DNA of 64,000 nt from Barnesiella merdipullorum (GTDB lineage Bacteria > Bacteroidota > Bacteroidia > Bacteroidales > Barnesiellaceae), in assembly GCA_019116365.1 (NCBI GenBank), contig DXBT01000032.1, positions 62,001-126,000 of the forward strand, written 5' to 3'. Position numbers and translations under genes: made by a program. Positions 51,792 through 60,318 of this stretch are shown here, one piece after another (position 1 is the first letter of the stretch; each line of letters begins with the position of its first letter). Below the pieces are notes generated by a model, which ran no database searches, was not told the DNA's origin, and was given only the letters and a program-made list of their open reading frames with translations.

Positions 51792-52856
51792 TTAGCGATT
51801 CACTTGATTGATAATGTTCCCATCGATATATTGGCGTATGTTGTCGGCGGCAATCTGCATCAGTCGTTCGCGCGCTTCGAGGGTGGCCCAGGCGATGTGC
51901 GGGGTGATGTAGCAGTTGCGGGCGGCGACGAGCGGGTTGTCGGGCCGCGGCGGTTCCTGCGACAACACATCGACTCCGGCAGCTTTGATGCGTCCGTTGT
52001 TCAGGGCTTCGGCCAGGTCGTGCTCGTTGACGAGCGGGCCGCGTCCCGTGTTGATGACGATGGCCGTCGGTTTCATGCGGGCAATGGAGTCGGCATTAAT
52101 CAGGTTGCGGGTCGAGTCGGTGAGGGGACAGTGCAGAGTGATGACGTCACTCTCGGCCAACAGAGACTCCCAAGTGACAGGCGAGACATAGTCGGGCAGC
52201 TCTTCGCGGCTCTTGGAGGTTTTGGCCAGTACCTTCATGCCAAAGGCATGGGCAATGCGGGCCACGGCACTGCCAATGTGTCCGAATCCTACGATGCCGA
52301 TGGTCTTACCGGCCAGTTCGAATACCGGGCTCTTCAGGTAGCAGAAGTCTTTGCAGCGGGCCCACTCACCGGCCTTTACGCTTTGTGAGTGGGTGGCCAC
52401 ATCGCTGGCTATGTTGAGCAGGTGGGCAAATACCATTTGTGCTACCGAATTGGTGCTGTATGAGGGGATGTTGGTCACTACGATACCCCGCTCTTTGGCA
52501 GCCTCGATATCGACAATGTTGTATCCTGTTGCCAATACTCCGATGTAACGCAATTGCGGCAGCTGGTCCAGCGTGGCGGCACTGAGCGGAGTCTTGTTGG
52601 TGAGCACAATGCCGGCACCGGCAGCCCGCTCTACGATTTCATCAACGGCGGTGCGGTCATAGACGGTGAGCTTGCCCAAACGCTCGATTCCCTCCCATGA
52701 CAGGTCGCCGGGGTTCAGACCGTACCCGTCGAGGGTCACAATGCGATGTGCCTGGCGATGCTCTTCGGTGGCTTTTTCGGTCGTTCGTTTCAACTCTTCC
52801 CAAGAGACTTCGCCCTCTTTTACTTTATAGCCTTCGGTAATTTTCCACTCTTTCAT
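51792..52856 (-). CDS. D-2-hydroxyacid dehydrogenase (glycerate dehydrogenase type)
   Basis: A 354-residue NAD-dependent 2-hydroxyacid dehydrogenase, probably reducing hydroxypyruvate or glyoxylate. The NAD loop is GIVGFGHIGSAVA, the catalytic Arg is in NTGRGPLV, Glu in SQEPP and His in TPHIAWAT. The family normally starts at about residue 38 here (RIVTLDGYGLNPGDLSWEG). The extra 37 residues contain a look-alike segment (EGYKVKEGEVSWEELKR), so the N-terminus seems to be a partial duplication. The start is 8 bases after the lon stop, so the two are co-transcribed. Confidence 0.88.
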   Translation of the reverse strand: MKEWKITEGYKVKEGEVSWEELKRTTEKATEEHRQAHRIVTLDGYGLNPGDLSWEGIERLGKLTVYDRTAVDEIVERAAGAGIVLTNKTPLSAATLDQLPQLRYIGVLATGYNIVDIEAAKERGIVVTNIPSYSTNSVAQMVFAHLLNIASDVATHSQSVKAGEWARCKDFCYLKSPVFELAGKTIGIVGFGHIGSAVARIAHAFGMKVLAKTSKSREELPDYVSPVTWESLLAESDVITLHCPLTDSTRNLINADSIARMKPTAIVINTGRGPLVNEHDLAEALNNGRIKAAGVDVLSQEPPRPDNPLVAARNCYITPHIAWATLEARERLMQIAADNIRQYIDGNIINQVNR

Positions 52857-52864
52857 TTGTATGC

Positions 52865-55339
52865 TTATTTTATCTCTATGGCATTTTTTACCTTCTCGTC
52901 GGTGAGGGCAATCTTCAACACGTCTTCGATATTCTTGACATAGTGGAAGGTGAGTCCTTTCAAGTAGGTATCTTTAATCTCTTCGATATCTTTGCGGTTC
53001 TCTTCCGAGAGGATAATATCGCGTATGCCTGCACGTTTGGCAGCCAGTATCTTCTCTTTGATACCGCCCACGGGCAGCACTTTGCCCCGCAGAGTGATTT
53101 CGCCAGTCATGGCCAAGTGGTCTTTCACCTTGCGTTGCGTGAAGGTCGAAGCCAGCGAGGTGACCATGGTAATACCGGCCGAGGGTCCGTCTTTGGGGAT
53201 GGCACCTTCGGGTACATGGATGTGCACGGCCCATTTGTCGAATACGTCTTCGTTGATACCCAGCAGCGAGGCATGCGACTTGATGTATTGCAAGGCGATG
53301 ATGGCCGACTCTTTCATCACGTCGCCCAAGTTGCCGGTGAGGGTGAGCTTCTCGCCCTTCGATTTGCTCAGGCTCGATTCGACAAAGAGTATCTCGCCGC
53401 CAACAGCCGTCCACGCCAGGCCGGTAACTACGCCGGCATAGTCGTTGTTCTCGTATTTGTCGCGGTTATACTCTTGGGCTCCCAGATACTCGTGCAGATC
53501 GTCGAGGGTAATGTGGGGATTGTATTCCTTGCCCGATGCTTTCATGCGGGCAATCTTGCGCATGATGCGGGCAATCTTCTTGTCGAGTTCGCGCACGCCC
53601 GACTCGCGGGTGTATTGATCGACGATAGCCGCCATCACTTTCTTGGAAATGACCACGTCGCCCTCTTTCAACCCGTGATTTTCGAGCTGTTTGGGCACCA
53701 GGTGGCGACGACCAATCTCTACCTTCTCTTCGAGTATGTAACCGCTGATGTCAATCAGCTCCATACGGTCGAGCAGGGGTTGCGATATGGTGTTGAGGTT
53801 GTTGGCCGTGGCGATGAACAGAATCTTCGACAGGTCGTAATCGATGTCGATATAGTTGTCGTGGAAGGCATTGTTCTGCTCGGGATCGAGTACTTCGAGC
53901 AAAGCCGAAGCCGGGTCGCCCTTGAAGTCGTTGCCTATCTTGTCGATTTCGTCGAGTACGAATACCGGGTTGGAACTCTTTGCCTTGATGAGTCCCTGGA
54001 TGATACGTCCCGGCATGGCGCCGATGTAGGTGCGACGGTGCCCTCTGATTTCGGCTTCGTCGTGCAAGCCGCCCAATGAAACACGTATGTACTTGCGGTT
54101 CAGAGCCTCGGCAATCGATTTGCCCAGCGAGGTTTTACCTACGCCCGGGGGACCGTAGAGGCAGATGATGGGCGACTTCATATCACCCCGCAGTTTCAGC
54201 ACGGCCAGGTGTTCGATAATACGCTCTTTCACTTTGTCAAGACCGTAGTGATCTTTGTCGAGTTGCTTTTGCACATGGCTCAGGTTGAAGTTGTCCTGCG
54301 TGTATTCGTTCCACGGTAACTCGAGCAGCGTGTCGAGGTAGGTATATTGTACCGAGAAGTCGGGCGACTGCGGGTGCAAACGCTCGAGCTTGCGCATCTC
54401 TTTCTCGAAGATTTCGGCCGTCTTGGCATCCCATTTCTTTTTCTCGGCCCGTTCGCGCAATTCCTGTATGTCCTGGTCCTGCATGTTGCCGCCCAACTCC
54501 TCCTGAATGGTGCGGATTTGTTGTTGCAGGAAGTGCTCCCGCTGTTGCTGGTTGAGGTCTTCGCGAGTCTTGGACTGGATGTCGGCCTTGATTTGCAGCA
54601 ACTGCGCCTCCTGGGTGAGCATCTCGTAGAGTTTGAAGAGCCGCTCCTTGATGTTGTCGATCGAGAGCAACTCCTGTTTCTGAGCGGCCGACAAGGGGAT
54701 GTTGGCTCCCAGGAAATTAATCAGATAGTGGGCGTTGTCGATATTGCGGATGGCAAAAATCAACTCTTTGGCCTGGTCACCGATATTCTTCAGCAACTCG
54801 AAGGTGAGGTCTTTCAATGCCGATACCAGCGCCTCGAACTCCTTGTCGTTGGGCTCGGGCAGTATTTCGTTTTCGAGCGACACATTGGCACGCATATAGG
54901 GGAATGTTTCGGTCACTTCGTCAATTTTGAACCGTTTCATTTTCCCTTGCAGAATTACCGTTGTGCTGTCGTCGGGCATCTCGAGTATCTTGATGATTTC
55001 GCCGATTACGCCCACCTCGTAGAGGTCGTCGCGGCCCGGATCTTCCACAGCGGCATCACGCTGGCAAACCACCCCGATGGGAGTATGGTTGTTCTGTGCG
55101 TCCTTGACCAGTTGCAGCGATTTGGGCCGTCCCACATTCACCGGGATGGCTACTCCCGGGAATAATACCATGTTGCGCAGGGCAAGAATGGGCAAACCTT
55201 TGGTGTCCAACGTCTTGCACTCCGAGTCGTTTTGCCCGGATATTTCGGTAAACAGAGGCATAATCGAAGGGGTATTTTCGTCGTTTTCGCAAATCATAAA
55301 TTTGTTCTTATTCTTAGGTGTATATTTCAATATTGACAT
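52865..55339 (-). CDS. lon: ATP-dependent protease Lon
   Basis: A cytoplasmic AAA+ protease that removes misfolded and some regulatory proteins; 824 residues. Order: N-terminal substrate domain (LPILALRNMVLFPG onward), Walker A GPPGVGKTS near 400, and the protease domain with Ser720 (DGPSAG) and Lys763 (GGIKEK). ATG 55339 is supported by an upstream AAGGAG; an ATG 42 bases on is possible but has no such site. A hairpin includes the ribosome site, described separately. Confidence 0.97.
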   Translation of the reverse strand: MSILKYTPKNKNKFMICENDENTPSIMPLFTEISGQNDSECKTLDTKGLPILALRNMVLFPGVAIPVNVGRPKSLQLVKDAQNNHTPIGVVCQRDAAVEDPGRDDLYEVGVIGEIIKILEMPDDSTTVILQGKMKRFKIDEVTETFPYMRANVSLENEILPEPNDKEFEALVSALKDLTFELLKNIGDQAKELIFAIRNIDNAHYLINFLGANIPLSAAQKQELLSIDNIKERLFKLYEMLTQEAQLLQIKADIQSKTREDLNQQQREHFLQQQIRTIQEELGGNMQDQDIQELRERAEKKKWDAKTAEIFEKEMRKLERLHPQSPDFSVQYTYLDTLLELPWNEYTQDNFNLSHVQKQLDKDHYGLDKVKERIIEHLAVLKLRGDMKSPIICLYGPPGVGKTSLGKSIAEALNRKYIRVSLGGLHDEAEIRGHRRTYIGAMPGRIIQGLIKAKSSNPVFVLDEIDKIGNDFKGDPASALLEVLDPEQNNAFHDNYIDIDYDLSKILFIATANNLNTISQPLLDRMELIDISGYILEEKVEIGRRHLVPKQLENHGLKEGDVVISKKVMAAIVDQYTRESGVRELDKKIARIMRKIARMKASGKEYNPHITLDDLHEYLGAQEYNRDKYENNDYAGVVTGLAWTAVGGEILFVESSLSKSKGEKLTLTGNLGDVMKESAIIALQYIKSHASLLGINEDVFDKWAVHIHVPEGAIPKDGPSAGITMVTSLASTFTQRKVKDHLAMTGEITLRGKVLPVGGIKEKILAAKRAGIRDIILSEENRKDIEEIKDTYLKGLTFHYVKNIEDVLKIALTDEKVKNAIEIK

Positions 55340-55345
55340 TTTGGC

Positions 55346-55362
55346 AGAGACTCCTTGTCTCT
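55346..55362 (-). promoter_or_regulatory. Hairpin at the lon ribosome binding site
   Basis: In the mRNA AGAGAC / GTCTCT pair as a 6-bp stem with loop AAGGA, so the ribosome binding site AAGGAG lies in the loop and the first base pair. It ends 6 bases before the start codon. It could weaken translation at low temperature. Confidence 0.5.
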
Positions 55363-55418
55363 ACGGACAAAAAGTTTACCGATTTGTCTTATTTTTTATA
55401 ATCCTACAACAGGCGTGC

Positions 55419-55451
55419 CAAAGTTACGCAAATAAGGTCGCAATGTCGCAA
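55419..55451 (-). promoter_or_regulatory. Promoter of lon
   Basis: On the minus strand TTG (55451-55449), 22 bases, then TAACTTTG (55426-55419), 79 bases before the ATG. Confidence 0.5.
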
Positions 55452-55497
55452 TTATTATGTTTTTTTGTTTATTTTGCACGGTAAACCGTGAATCTAT

Positions 55498-56211
55498 ATG
55501 GCAAACTCTTTTTTCAAATTCAAACAGTTTACAATATACCAGGAGCGCGCGGCTATGCGAGTGGGTACCGATGGCGTTTTGCTCGGGGCCTGGTGCCGGT
55601 TGGAGGGGGCTTCGCGTATTCTCGACGTAGGCACCGGCACGGGGCTGATTGCCATCATGGCGGCTCAACGTTCGGCTGCTCGTATCGATGCGGTGGAACT
55701 CGACTTTGGGGCCGCATGCGATGCCGCTCAAAATGCTGGATTGTCGCCATGGAGTGACCGGATAACGGTCTATGGCACCGATTTCGGCAGTTGCTATAGT
55801 CGCTATTCCCATCCGTTGTATGATCATATTCTGTCCAACCCTCCCTATTTTGTACAGTCGTTGTTGCCTCCCGATCGCAAGCGTGAACGGGCTCGACATA
55901 CCGGCTCGCTCGACTACGAGACCCTTTTCGAAGGAGCCTCGGCATTGCTTTTGCCCGGGGGGCGCTTGTCGATTATCTCGCCGGCCGACCTGGAGGAGCA
56001 TCTTGTTTTTGTGGCCATGCTATATGGTTTTTATCCTGCCCGCTTTACCTATGTGTCGGGTATTGCCGGGCGGGCACCCAAACGATTGCTGTCGGAGTGG
56101 AGTAGGGAGCGCAAACCGTTGGAAACAAACGTCTTGGCTGTCGAATGTCGCGGCACCGGTTATACCCCCGACTATGTGGCGCTCACCCACGATTTTTATT
56201 TGAAGATGTAG
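55498..56211 (+). CDS. trmN6: tRNA1(Val) adenine-N6 methyltransferase
   Basis: A 237-residue SAM-dependent methyltransferase of the YfiC/TrmN6 family, which methylates A37 of tRNA1(Val). The start SFFKFKQFTIYQERAAMRVGTDGVLLGAW is characteristic. The SAM loop is DVGTGTGL and the amino-methyltransferase motif NPPY is at 114-117. Close relatives include other NPPY enzymes, so the exact tRNA is inferred. It is divergent from lon across a 158-base gap. Confidence 0.9.
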   Translation: MANSFFKFKQFTIYQERAAMRVGTDGVLLGAWCRLEGASRILDVGTGTGLIAIMAAQRSAARIDAVELDFGAACDAAQNAGLSPWSDRITVYGTDFGSCYSRYSHPLYDHILSNPPYFVQSLLPPDRKRERARHTGSLDYETLFEGASALLLPGGRLSIISPADLEEHLVFVAMLYGFYPARFTYVSGIAGRAPKRLLSEWSRERKPLETNVLAVECRGTGYTPDYVALTHDFYLKM

Positions 56212-56285
56212 AACACGGAACAAATGCGGTATCCCGACTGTTATAGTAGTAATTTGTGTAAACCATAACATTAATTACAATCATT

Positions 56286-56843
56286 ATGAAGGATATTGCA
56301 ACTATGTATTTCTGGGGCAAAACCAAGTATTGGTGGGCCCTGATTGTCGTGGGACTGTTGATGATTCCCTGCGGATTGTGGCTTTGGTCGCAGCCTGCAC
56401 TGGGCTACGAGATACTCTCGATGCTGTTGGGGTGGATGTTGATTCTTTTCGGGATTGTGCAGCTCATTGTCTCGAATAACGTGAAGCAAAAAGTGCGCGG
56501 GTGGGGCTGGTGGCTTGCCGGTGGTGTAATCGATATACTCATCGGGTTTATCCTGGTGGGCAACCTTTCGTTCAGCGAAACGGTACTGCCATTCTTTTTT
56601 GCCTTTATCTTCTTGTACAAAGGGGTTTCCAACCTTACCTCGGCCTTTTACATGACCTCGACGCACAGATACTGGTGGGTCTATCTTGTCAATGCCATTC
56701 TGTTGCTCATTCTTGGATTCCTGTTCCTGTCGATGCCTTTTATGGCTACCTTTTCAATTGTATTTTTGTGTGCGGCTGCATTCCTGTATTGGGGTATTAC
56801 TCTCATTCTTTTCGGCTATTCGCTACGTCCCGGAACAAAATAG
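56286..56843 (+). CDS. HdeD/DUF308 family membrane protein
   Basis: A 185-residue integral membrane protein with six predicted helices in three pairs (for example WWALIVVGLLMIPCGLWLW, MLLGWMLILFGIVQLIV, LVNAILLLILGFLFL). This is the HdeD/DUF308 layout; HdeD is linked to acid resistance in E. coli, but that role need not hold here. It is 74 bases after trmN6 and followed by a strong terminator at 56870. Confidence 0.88.
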   Translation: MKDIATMYFWGKTKYWWALIVVGLLMIPCGLWLWSQPALGYEILSMLLGWMLILFGIVQLIVSNNVKQKVRGWGWWLAGGVIDILIGFILVGNLSFSETVLPFFFAFIFLYKGVSNLTSAFYMTSTHRYWWVYLVNAILLLILGFLFLSMPFMATFSIVFLCAAAFLYWGITLILFGYSLRPGTK

Positions 56844-56869
56844 TCGTACAGCCGCAATCTTGTATATGC

Positions 56870-56901
56870 AAAGCGCTCTCTTTTCACGGAGAGCGCTTTT
56901 T
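56870..56901 (+). terminator. Terminator of HdeD-like gene
   Basis: A perfect 11-bp stem AAAGCGCTCTC / GAGAGCGCTTT followed by TTTTT. Confidence 0.88.
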
Positions 56902-56953
56902 GTTTAAGTGAGTTAAAACCTTTTGCAAGTGTGCCGTATAAACAGGAAAAGAG

Positions 56954-56961
56954 TATATTTG
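56954..56961 (+). promoter_or_regulatory. -7 box for W/Y-rich protein gene
   Basis: TATATTTG lies 141 bases before the ATG at 57103, implying an AU-rich leader of about 135 bases. No -33 box at the usual spacing. Confidence 0.45.
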
Positions 56962-57102
56962 TAGAAATTTAAGGAAATTGGGCGCAGTATTTACCGGCAT
57001 TTCCGTTTCATTAATAAAATGGTCATTAAACCATTGTGCAAAAGAGAAGTCTAATAGATAAAATATAATTTCAATAGAGTAATAAAACAAGGAGAAGTGG
57101 TT

Positions 57103-58536
57103 ATGAAAATAAGAAGATTTGCCCTGTTGATTATATTGTCGATGTTTGTAGGGAGCTTTGCCAGGGCGAGCTCGTATGTAATTGAAGACGATATTTATTA
57201 TAACCCCGATGATAAAAATCCCATTGTGGAGAAAAAGGAGAAGGAGAAAGCTGCTCAACAGGCTGCACAGCAGGTTCAGCAGGCTGCTGCTCAGGATACG
57301 GTCGTTAAAAAGACGTTGATGATGACGAGCGACCAGCACTTCCGTGATGTCGATGAATACAACCGCCGGGGTGGTTCGTCAGAGATGACCCTCGAGCAGG
57401 TGGCTGCCAATCAGACCGAGAATCATATCGAATATAACATTGTCGATGAGAATGGCGACGACGGGTATTACCTGAATGGTTTTACGGGTTCCGACTCTGA
57501 TTATGAATATGCCATGCGCATACGCCGGTTCCACAATCCCAAGTTTGTCGTTTCGTTGAGCGACCCCTATTATTCCGATATCTATTTCCTCGACAATAAC
57601 GACTGGAATGTGTATATCACCGACAATTATGCGTGGGTAACTCCTACCTGGACCAATCCTTGGTACTGGGACTATATGTGGACCCCTTATTCCTACACCA
57701 GCTGGTCGTGGCGTTGGTCGTTCAGCCCGTGGGGGTTCTCGTTTGGGTATAGCCCCTATTACTATGGATGGGGCGGTTACTGGGGTGGCTATTGGGGATG
57801 GAACTCGTGGTATAGTCCTTACTACTTCCACCATCATCATCATCACTATTATTCGCCCTATTACTATCATCGGCCCTATTATGGGTGGAATCATTCACGT
57901 CCGCAATACACGCCCAACGGTCGTCAGCCCAATCGCTACGGAGGCAGTGCCGTTTCGTCGGGCAGTTCGGTATCGACCAACGTTCGTCGTGCAACGGTAG
58001 GTACCGCATCGGCATCGAGCACGCCGGGACGTCGCGCTGCAACCAGTGTCACCTCGACTTCCAATGGCACCAGCTCGATTAACGGGGTTCGTACCAACCG
58101 GGGTACGGTGATCAGCAATAGCACCAATTCAAGTTCGAACAGAGGTTACAGTTTCGGCAGTGCCAATACTTCGCGCCGGGGCAGCAGCTCGTCGTCGAGT
58201 TCGATTTCGGTCCCCTCGACTACACAGAGTCGCCGACAGACCACAATCAATAGTGGAACAAACAACTCTTCGCGAAATAGCTACAATAGCAGCGTAGGGA
58301 CTACTCGTCGAGGTAGCAGCAGCTCTTCGTTCAACCGGGGTTCTTCGACATCGGGCCGTTCGTCGGGGTTCTCGAGTGGTTCATCGTCGAGTCGTCGCTC
58401 GTCGGGATTCTCAAGCGGTTCATCAAGTCGTCGCTCGTCGAGCAGCTATTCGGCACCTTCTTCCTCTTCGTCGCGCCGAAGCAGTGGAACAACCTCGCGT
58501 GGTTCCAGTGGAGGTGGCCGTGGTGGACGCAGATAA
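57103..58536 (+). CDS. Secreted low-complexity protein with W/Y/H-rich core and S/R-rich tail
   Basis: A 477-residue exported protein; I know no functional family. The signal peptide is about 1-22 (ending SFARA). A Q/A-rich charged stretch (about 45-70) follows, then a folded-looking part to about 180. Residues about 180-265 are extremely rich in Trp, Tyr and Gly, with a six-His run (HHHHHH). The tail from about 280 is Ser/Arg/Thr/Asn-rich and ends GGGRGGRR. The basic tail may bind DNA, lipid or polysaccharide. GGAG at 57091 fits ATG 57103; GTG 57097 is possible. A porin gene follows after 23 bases. Confidence 0.8.
   Translation: MKIRRFALLIILSMFVGSFARASSYVIEDDIYYNPDDKNPIVEKKEKEKAAQQAAQQVQQAAAQDTVVKKTLMMTSDQHFRDVDEYNRRGGSSEMTLEQVAANQTENHIEYNIVDENGDDGYYLNGFTGSDSDYEYAMRIRRFHNPKFVVSLSDPYYSDIYFLDNNDWNVYITDNYAWVTPTWTNPWYWDYMWTPYSYTSWSWRWSFSPWGFSFGYSPYYYGWGGYWGGYWGWNSWYSPYYFHHHHHHYYSPYYYHRPYYGWNHSRPQYTPNGRQPNRYGGSAVSSGSSVSTNVRRATVGTASASSTPGRRAATSVTSTSNGTSSINGVRTNRGTVISNSTNSSSNRGYSFGSANTSRRGSSSSSSSISVPSTTQSRRQTTINSGTNNSSRNSYNSSVGTTRRGSSSSSFNRGSSTSGRSSGFSSGSSSSRRSSGFSSGSSSRRSSSSYSAPSSSSSRRSSGTTSRGSSGGGRGGRR
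58357..58431 (+). repeat. Imperfect tandem repeat in S/R-rich tail
   Basis: Two adjacent units of 39 and 36 bases encode RSSGFSSGSSSSR and RSSGFSSGSSSR. The DNA is nearly the same, with third-position changes and one missing codon. The surroundings are rich in TCG/AGC runs, prone to slippage. Confidence 0.75.
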
Positions 58537-58559
58537 ACCGGGTGTAATTATATTCAAGA

Positions 58560-60200
58560 ATGAAACATATGAAAACTGTAAAATATGCTTTGGCTGGAGT
58601 TGCTCTTTGCAGCAGCTCCATGCTCTTTGGTCAAGGCGTAGTCGATGCCTTGAAATACTCTCAGCAAGACATACGGGGTACAGCCCGGTATATGGGAATG
58701 GCTGGAGCTTTCGGAGCGTTGGGTGGCGATATTACCACATTGAGTCAGAACCCTGCGGGAATAGGAGTGTATCGTAACTCGGATGTGGCGGCAACTATCG
58801 ATTTTTCAAATCAGGTGAGTACGGTAAATACGGCTGGTGAGAAATATACCGATAATAAATTCAAGTTTGCCTGCAACAACTTTGGGCTTGTATGGACCGT
58901 TCGGTTCAATCAGGAGGCTTTGAGAAACGTCAATTTCGGGTTTGCCTATAACAAGCAGAAGTCGTTTGATCGCTCCTACAAGACCAGTTATTCGGGTATT
59001 ACGGGTGCCAGTTCATTGTCTGGCTATATTGCCCAAATGTCCAATGGTTATACGACAAATGATTTGGCTTATAACGATAACTCGAGTTACGACCCCTATA
59101 ACAGCAACCCTTGGCTGAATGTGCTGGGTTATCAATCTTATTTGATTAACTCGAAAGGAAACGACACGTGGAACAGTATTGTGGGTACCGGCAGTACGGC
59201 TACCGGCGATTTGTTTGTGCGTGAGAAAGGTTCTATCGACGAGTACAACTTCAATATCGGGGGTAATATTTATGATGTGTTCTATTGGGGGTTAGGTATT
59301 ACCGTGACCGACTTTTCCTATGACCTCCAAAGCGGATATGGCGAAAACTTTACCAACGGTTATATGCCCAACGACGATGGCACGGTTGGTACGGCCAATA
59401 CCAACGGATGGTATCTCATGCAAAATCTGTTGCATACCAATGGCTCGGGCGTGAAGTTCAACGTGGGGGCCATCATGAGAGTGACCAATAGTTTCAGGTT
59501 GGGTTTGGCTTTCCATACCCCCAATTACTATAAAATGACCGATACTTATGCAGCTTCTGTAGCCTACAATTTCGATTGCAGTGGTACCTCATACAACGAT
59601 CGGGCCGAGACGCCGAGCGGTAGTTACAGCTATGAATTCCGTTCGCCCTGGCGTGTTATTGCCAGTGCAGCCTATGTATTTGGCAAAGGGGGTATCTTGA
59701 GTTTTGATTATGAATATACGGCCAACGATGATATGACGTTCGACGATCCCTATTCGATTGACATGTTCTACAAGACCAATCAAGAGATACCTCAAATTGT
59801 TTCGCCCATGCACACCTTTAAGGTGGGAGGTGAGTTCCGTATATCGCCACAATTCAGTGCCCGGTTGGGATATGCCTATCAGACCTCGCCGGTGAAATCG
59901 ACCTATCGGTCGGGACACGAGATTCCTACCGCAGGTACCGTGACATCGTTTACGCTTGATCGGGCAACCAACTATTTTACGGTAGGATTGGGATACCGTT
60001 TTTCCAATATCTATGCCGATATTGCCTATGTGCATCGGTATCGTAGCAGTGAGTTGTTCCCCTTCTCGCCGATACCCGACCCGGATGCCGTGCTTAATCC
60101 CAATGAAATGGATACACCTTCACTGCTTATCTCGCCTCAAATATCGACTCTTACCGATCATAACAACTCTTTTGTACTGACGATGGGGGTGAAGTTCTGA
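58560..60200 (+). CDS. OmpP1/FadL-like outer membrane porin
   Basis: A 546-residue outer membrane beta-barrel. The signal peptide (ending MLFG) is followed by the FadL-like N-terminal plug YSQQDIRGTARYMGMAGAFGALGGDITTLSQNPAGIGVYR, where the NPAG motif is characteristic. The last residue is a Phe (MGVKF), the usual barrel-insertion end. Bacteroidetes relatives are sometimes called hemin receptors; the cargo is most likely hydrophobic. Start may be 58560 or 58569. Terminated at 60231. Confidence 0.88.
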   Translation: MKHMKTVKYALAGVALCSSSMLFGQGVVDALKYSQQDIRGTARYMGMAGAFGALGGDITTLSQNPAGIGVYRNSDVAATIDFSNQVSTVNTAGEKYTDNKFKFACNNFGLVWTVRFNQEALRNVNFGFAYNKQKSFDRSYKTSYSGITGASSLSGYIAQMSNGYTTNDLAYNDNSSYDPYNSNPWLNVLGYQSYLINSKGNDTWNSIVGTGSTATGDLFVREKGSIDEYNFNIGGNIYDVFYWGLGITVTDFSYDLQSGYGENFTNGYMPNDDGTVGTANTNGWYLMQNLLHTNGSGVKFNVGAIMRVTNSFRLGLAFHTPNYYKMTDTYAASVAYNFDCSGTSYNDRAETPSGSYSYEFRSPWRVIASAAYVFGKGGILSFDYEYTANDDMTFDDPYSIDMFYKTNQEIPQIVSPMHTFKVGGEFRISPQFSARLGYAYQTSPVKSTYRSGHEIPTAGTVTSFTLDRATNYFTVGLGYRFSNIYADIAYVHRYRSSELFPFSPIPDPDAVLNPNEMDTPSLLISPQISTLTDHNNSFVLTMGVKF

Positions 60201-60230
60201 ACAACGTTAAGTATATAATATATAGATTTA

Positions 60231-60263
60231 GAAAGAGCGGCTCAAAATTCGAGCCGCTCTTTC
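60231..60263 (+). terminator. Terminator of porin gene
   Basis: A perfect 13-bp stem GAAAGAGCGGCTC / GAGCCGCTCTTTC; the T-run is short (CTTTCGTTGTTT). Confidence 0.8.
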
Positions 60264-60264
60264 G

Positions 60265-60293
60265 TTGTTTATAAAAAGAAATCGTTACCTTTG
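60265..60293 (+). promoter_or_regulatory. Promoter of Pif1-TPR gene
   Basis: TTG (60265-60267), 18 bases, then TACCTTTG (60286-60293), 26 bases before the ATG at 60319. Confidence 0.55.
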
Positions 60294-60318
60294 AAAATAG
60301 CCGAAAACATTGCGACTA

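Noticed and set aside
57820..57860. Engineered six-histidine tag
   Set aside because: The His run is embedded in a natural W/Y/H-rich region with neighbouring single His and Tyr codons, with no vector sequence around it.
58160..58510. CRISPR-like repeat array
   Set aside because: The repeats are TCG/AGC-rich coding repeats inside one reading frame with no spacers; they encode Ser/Arg units.
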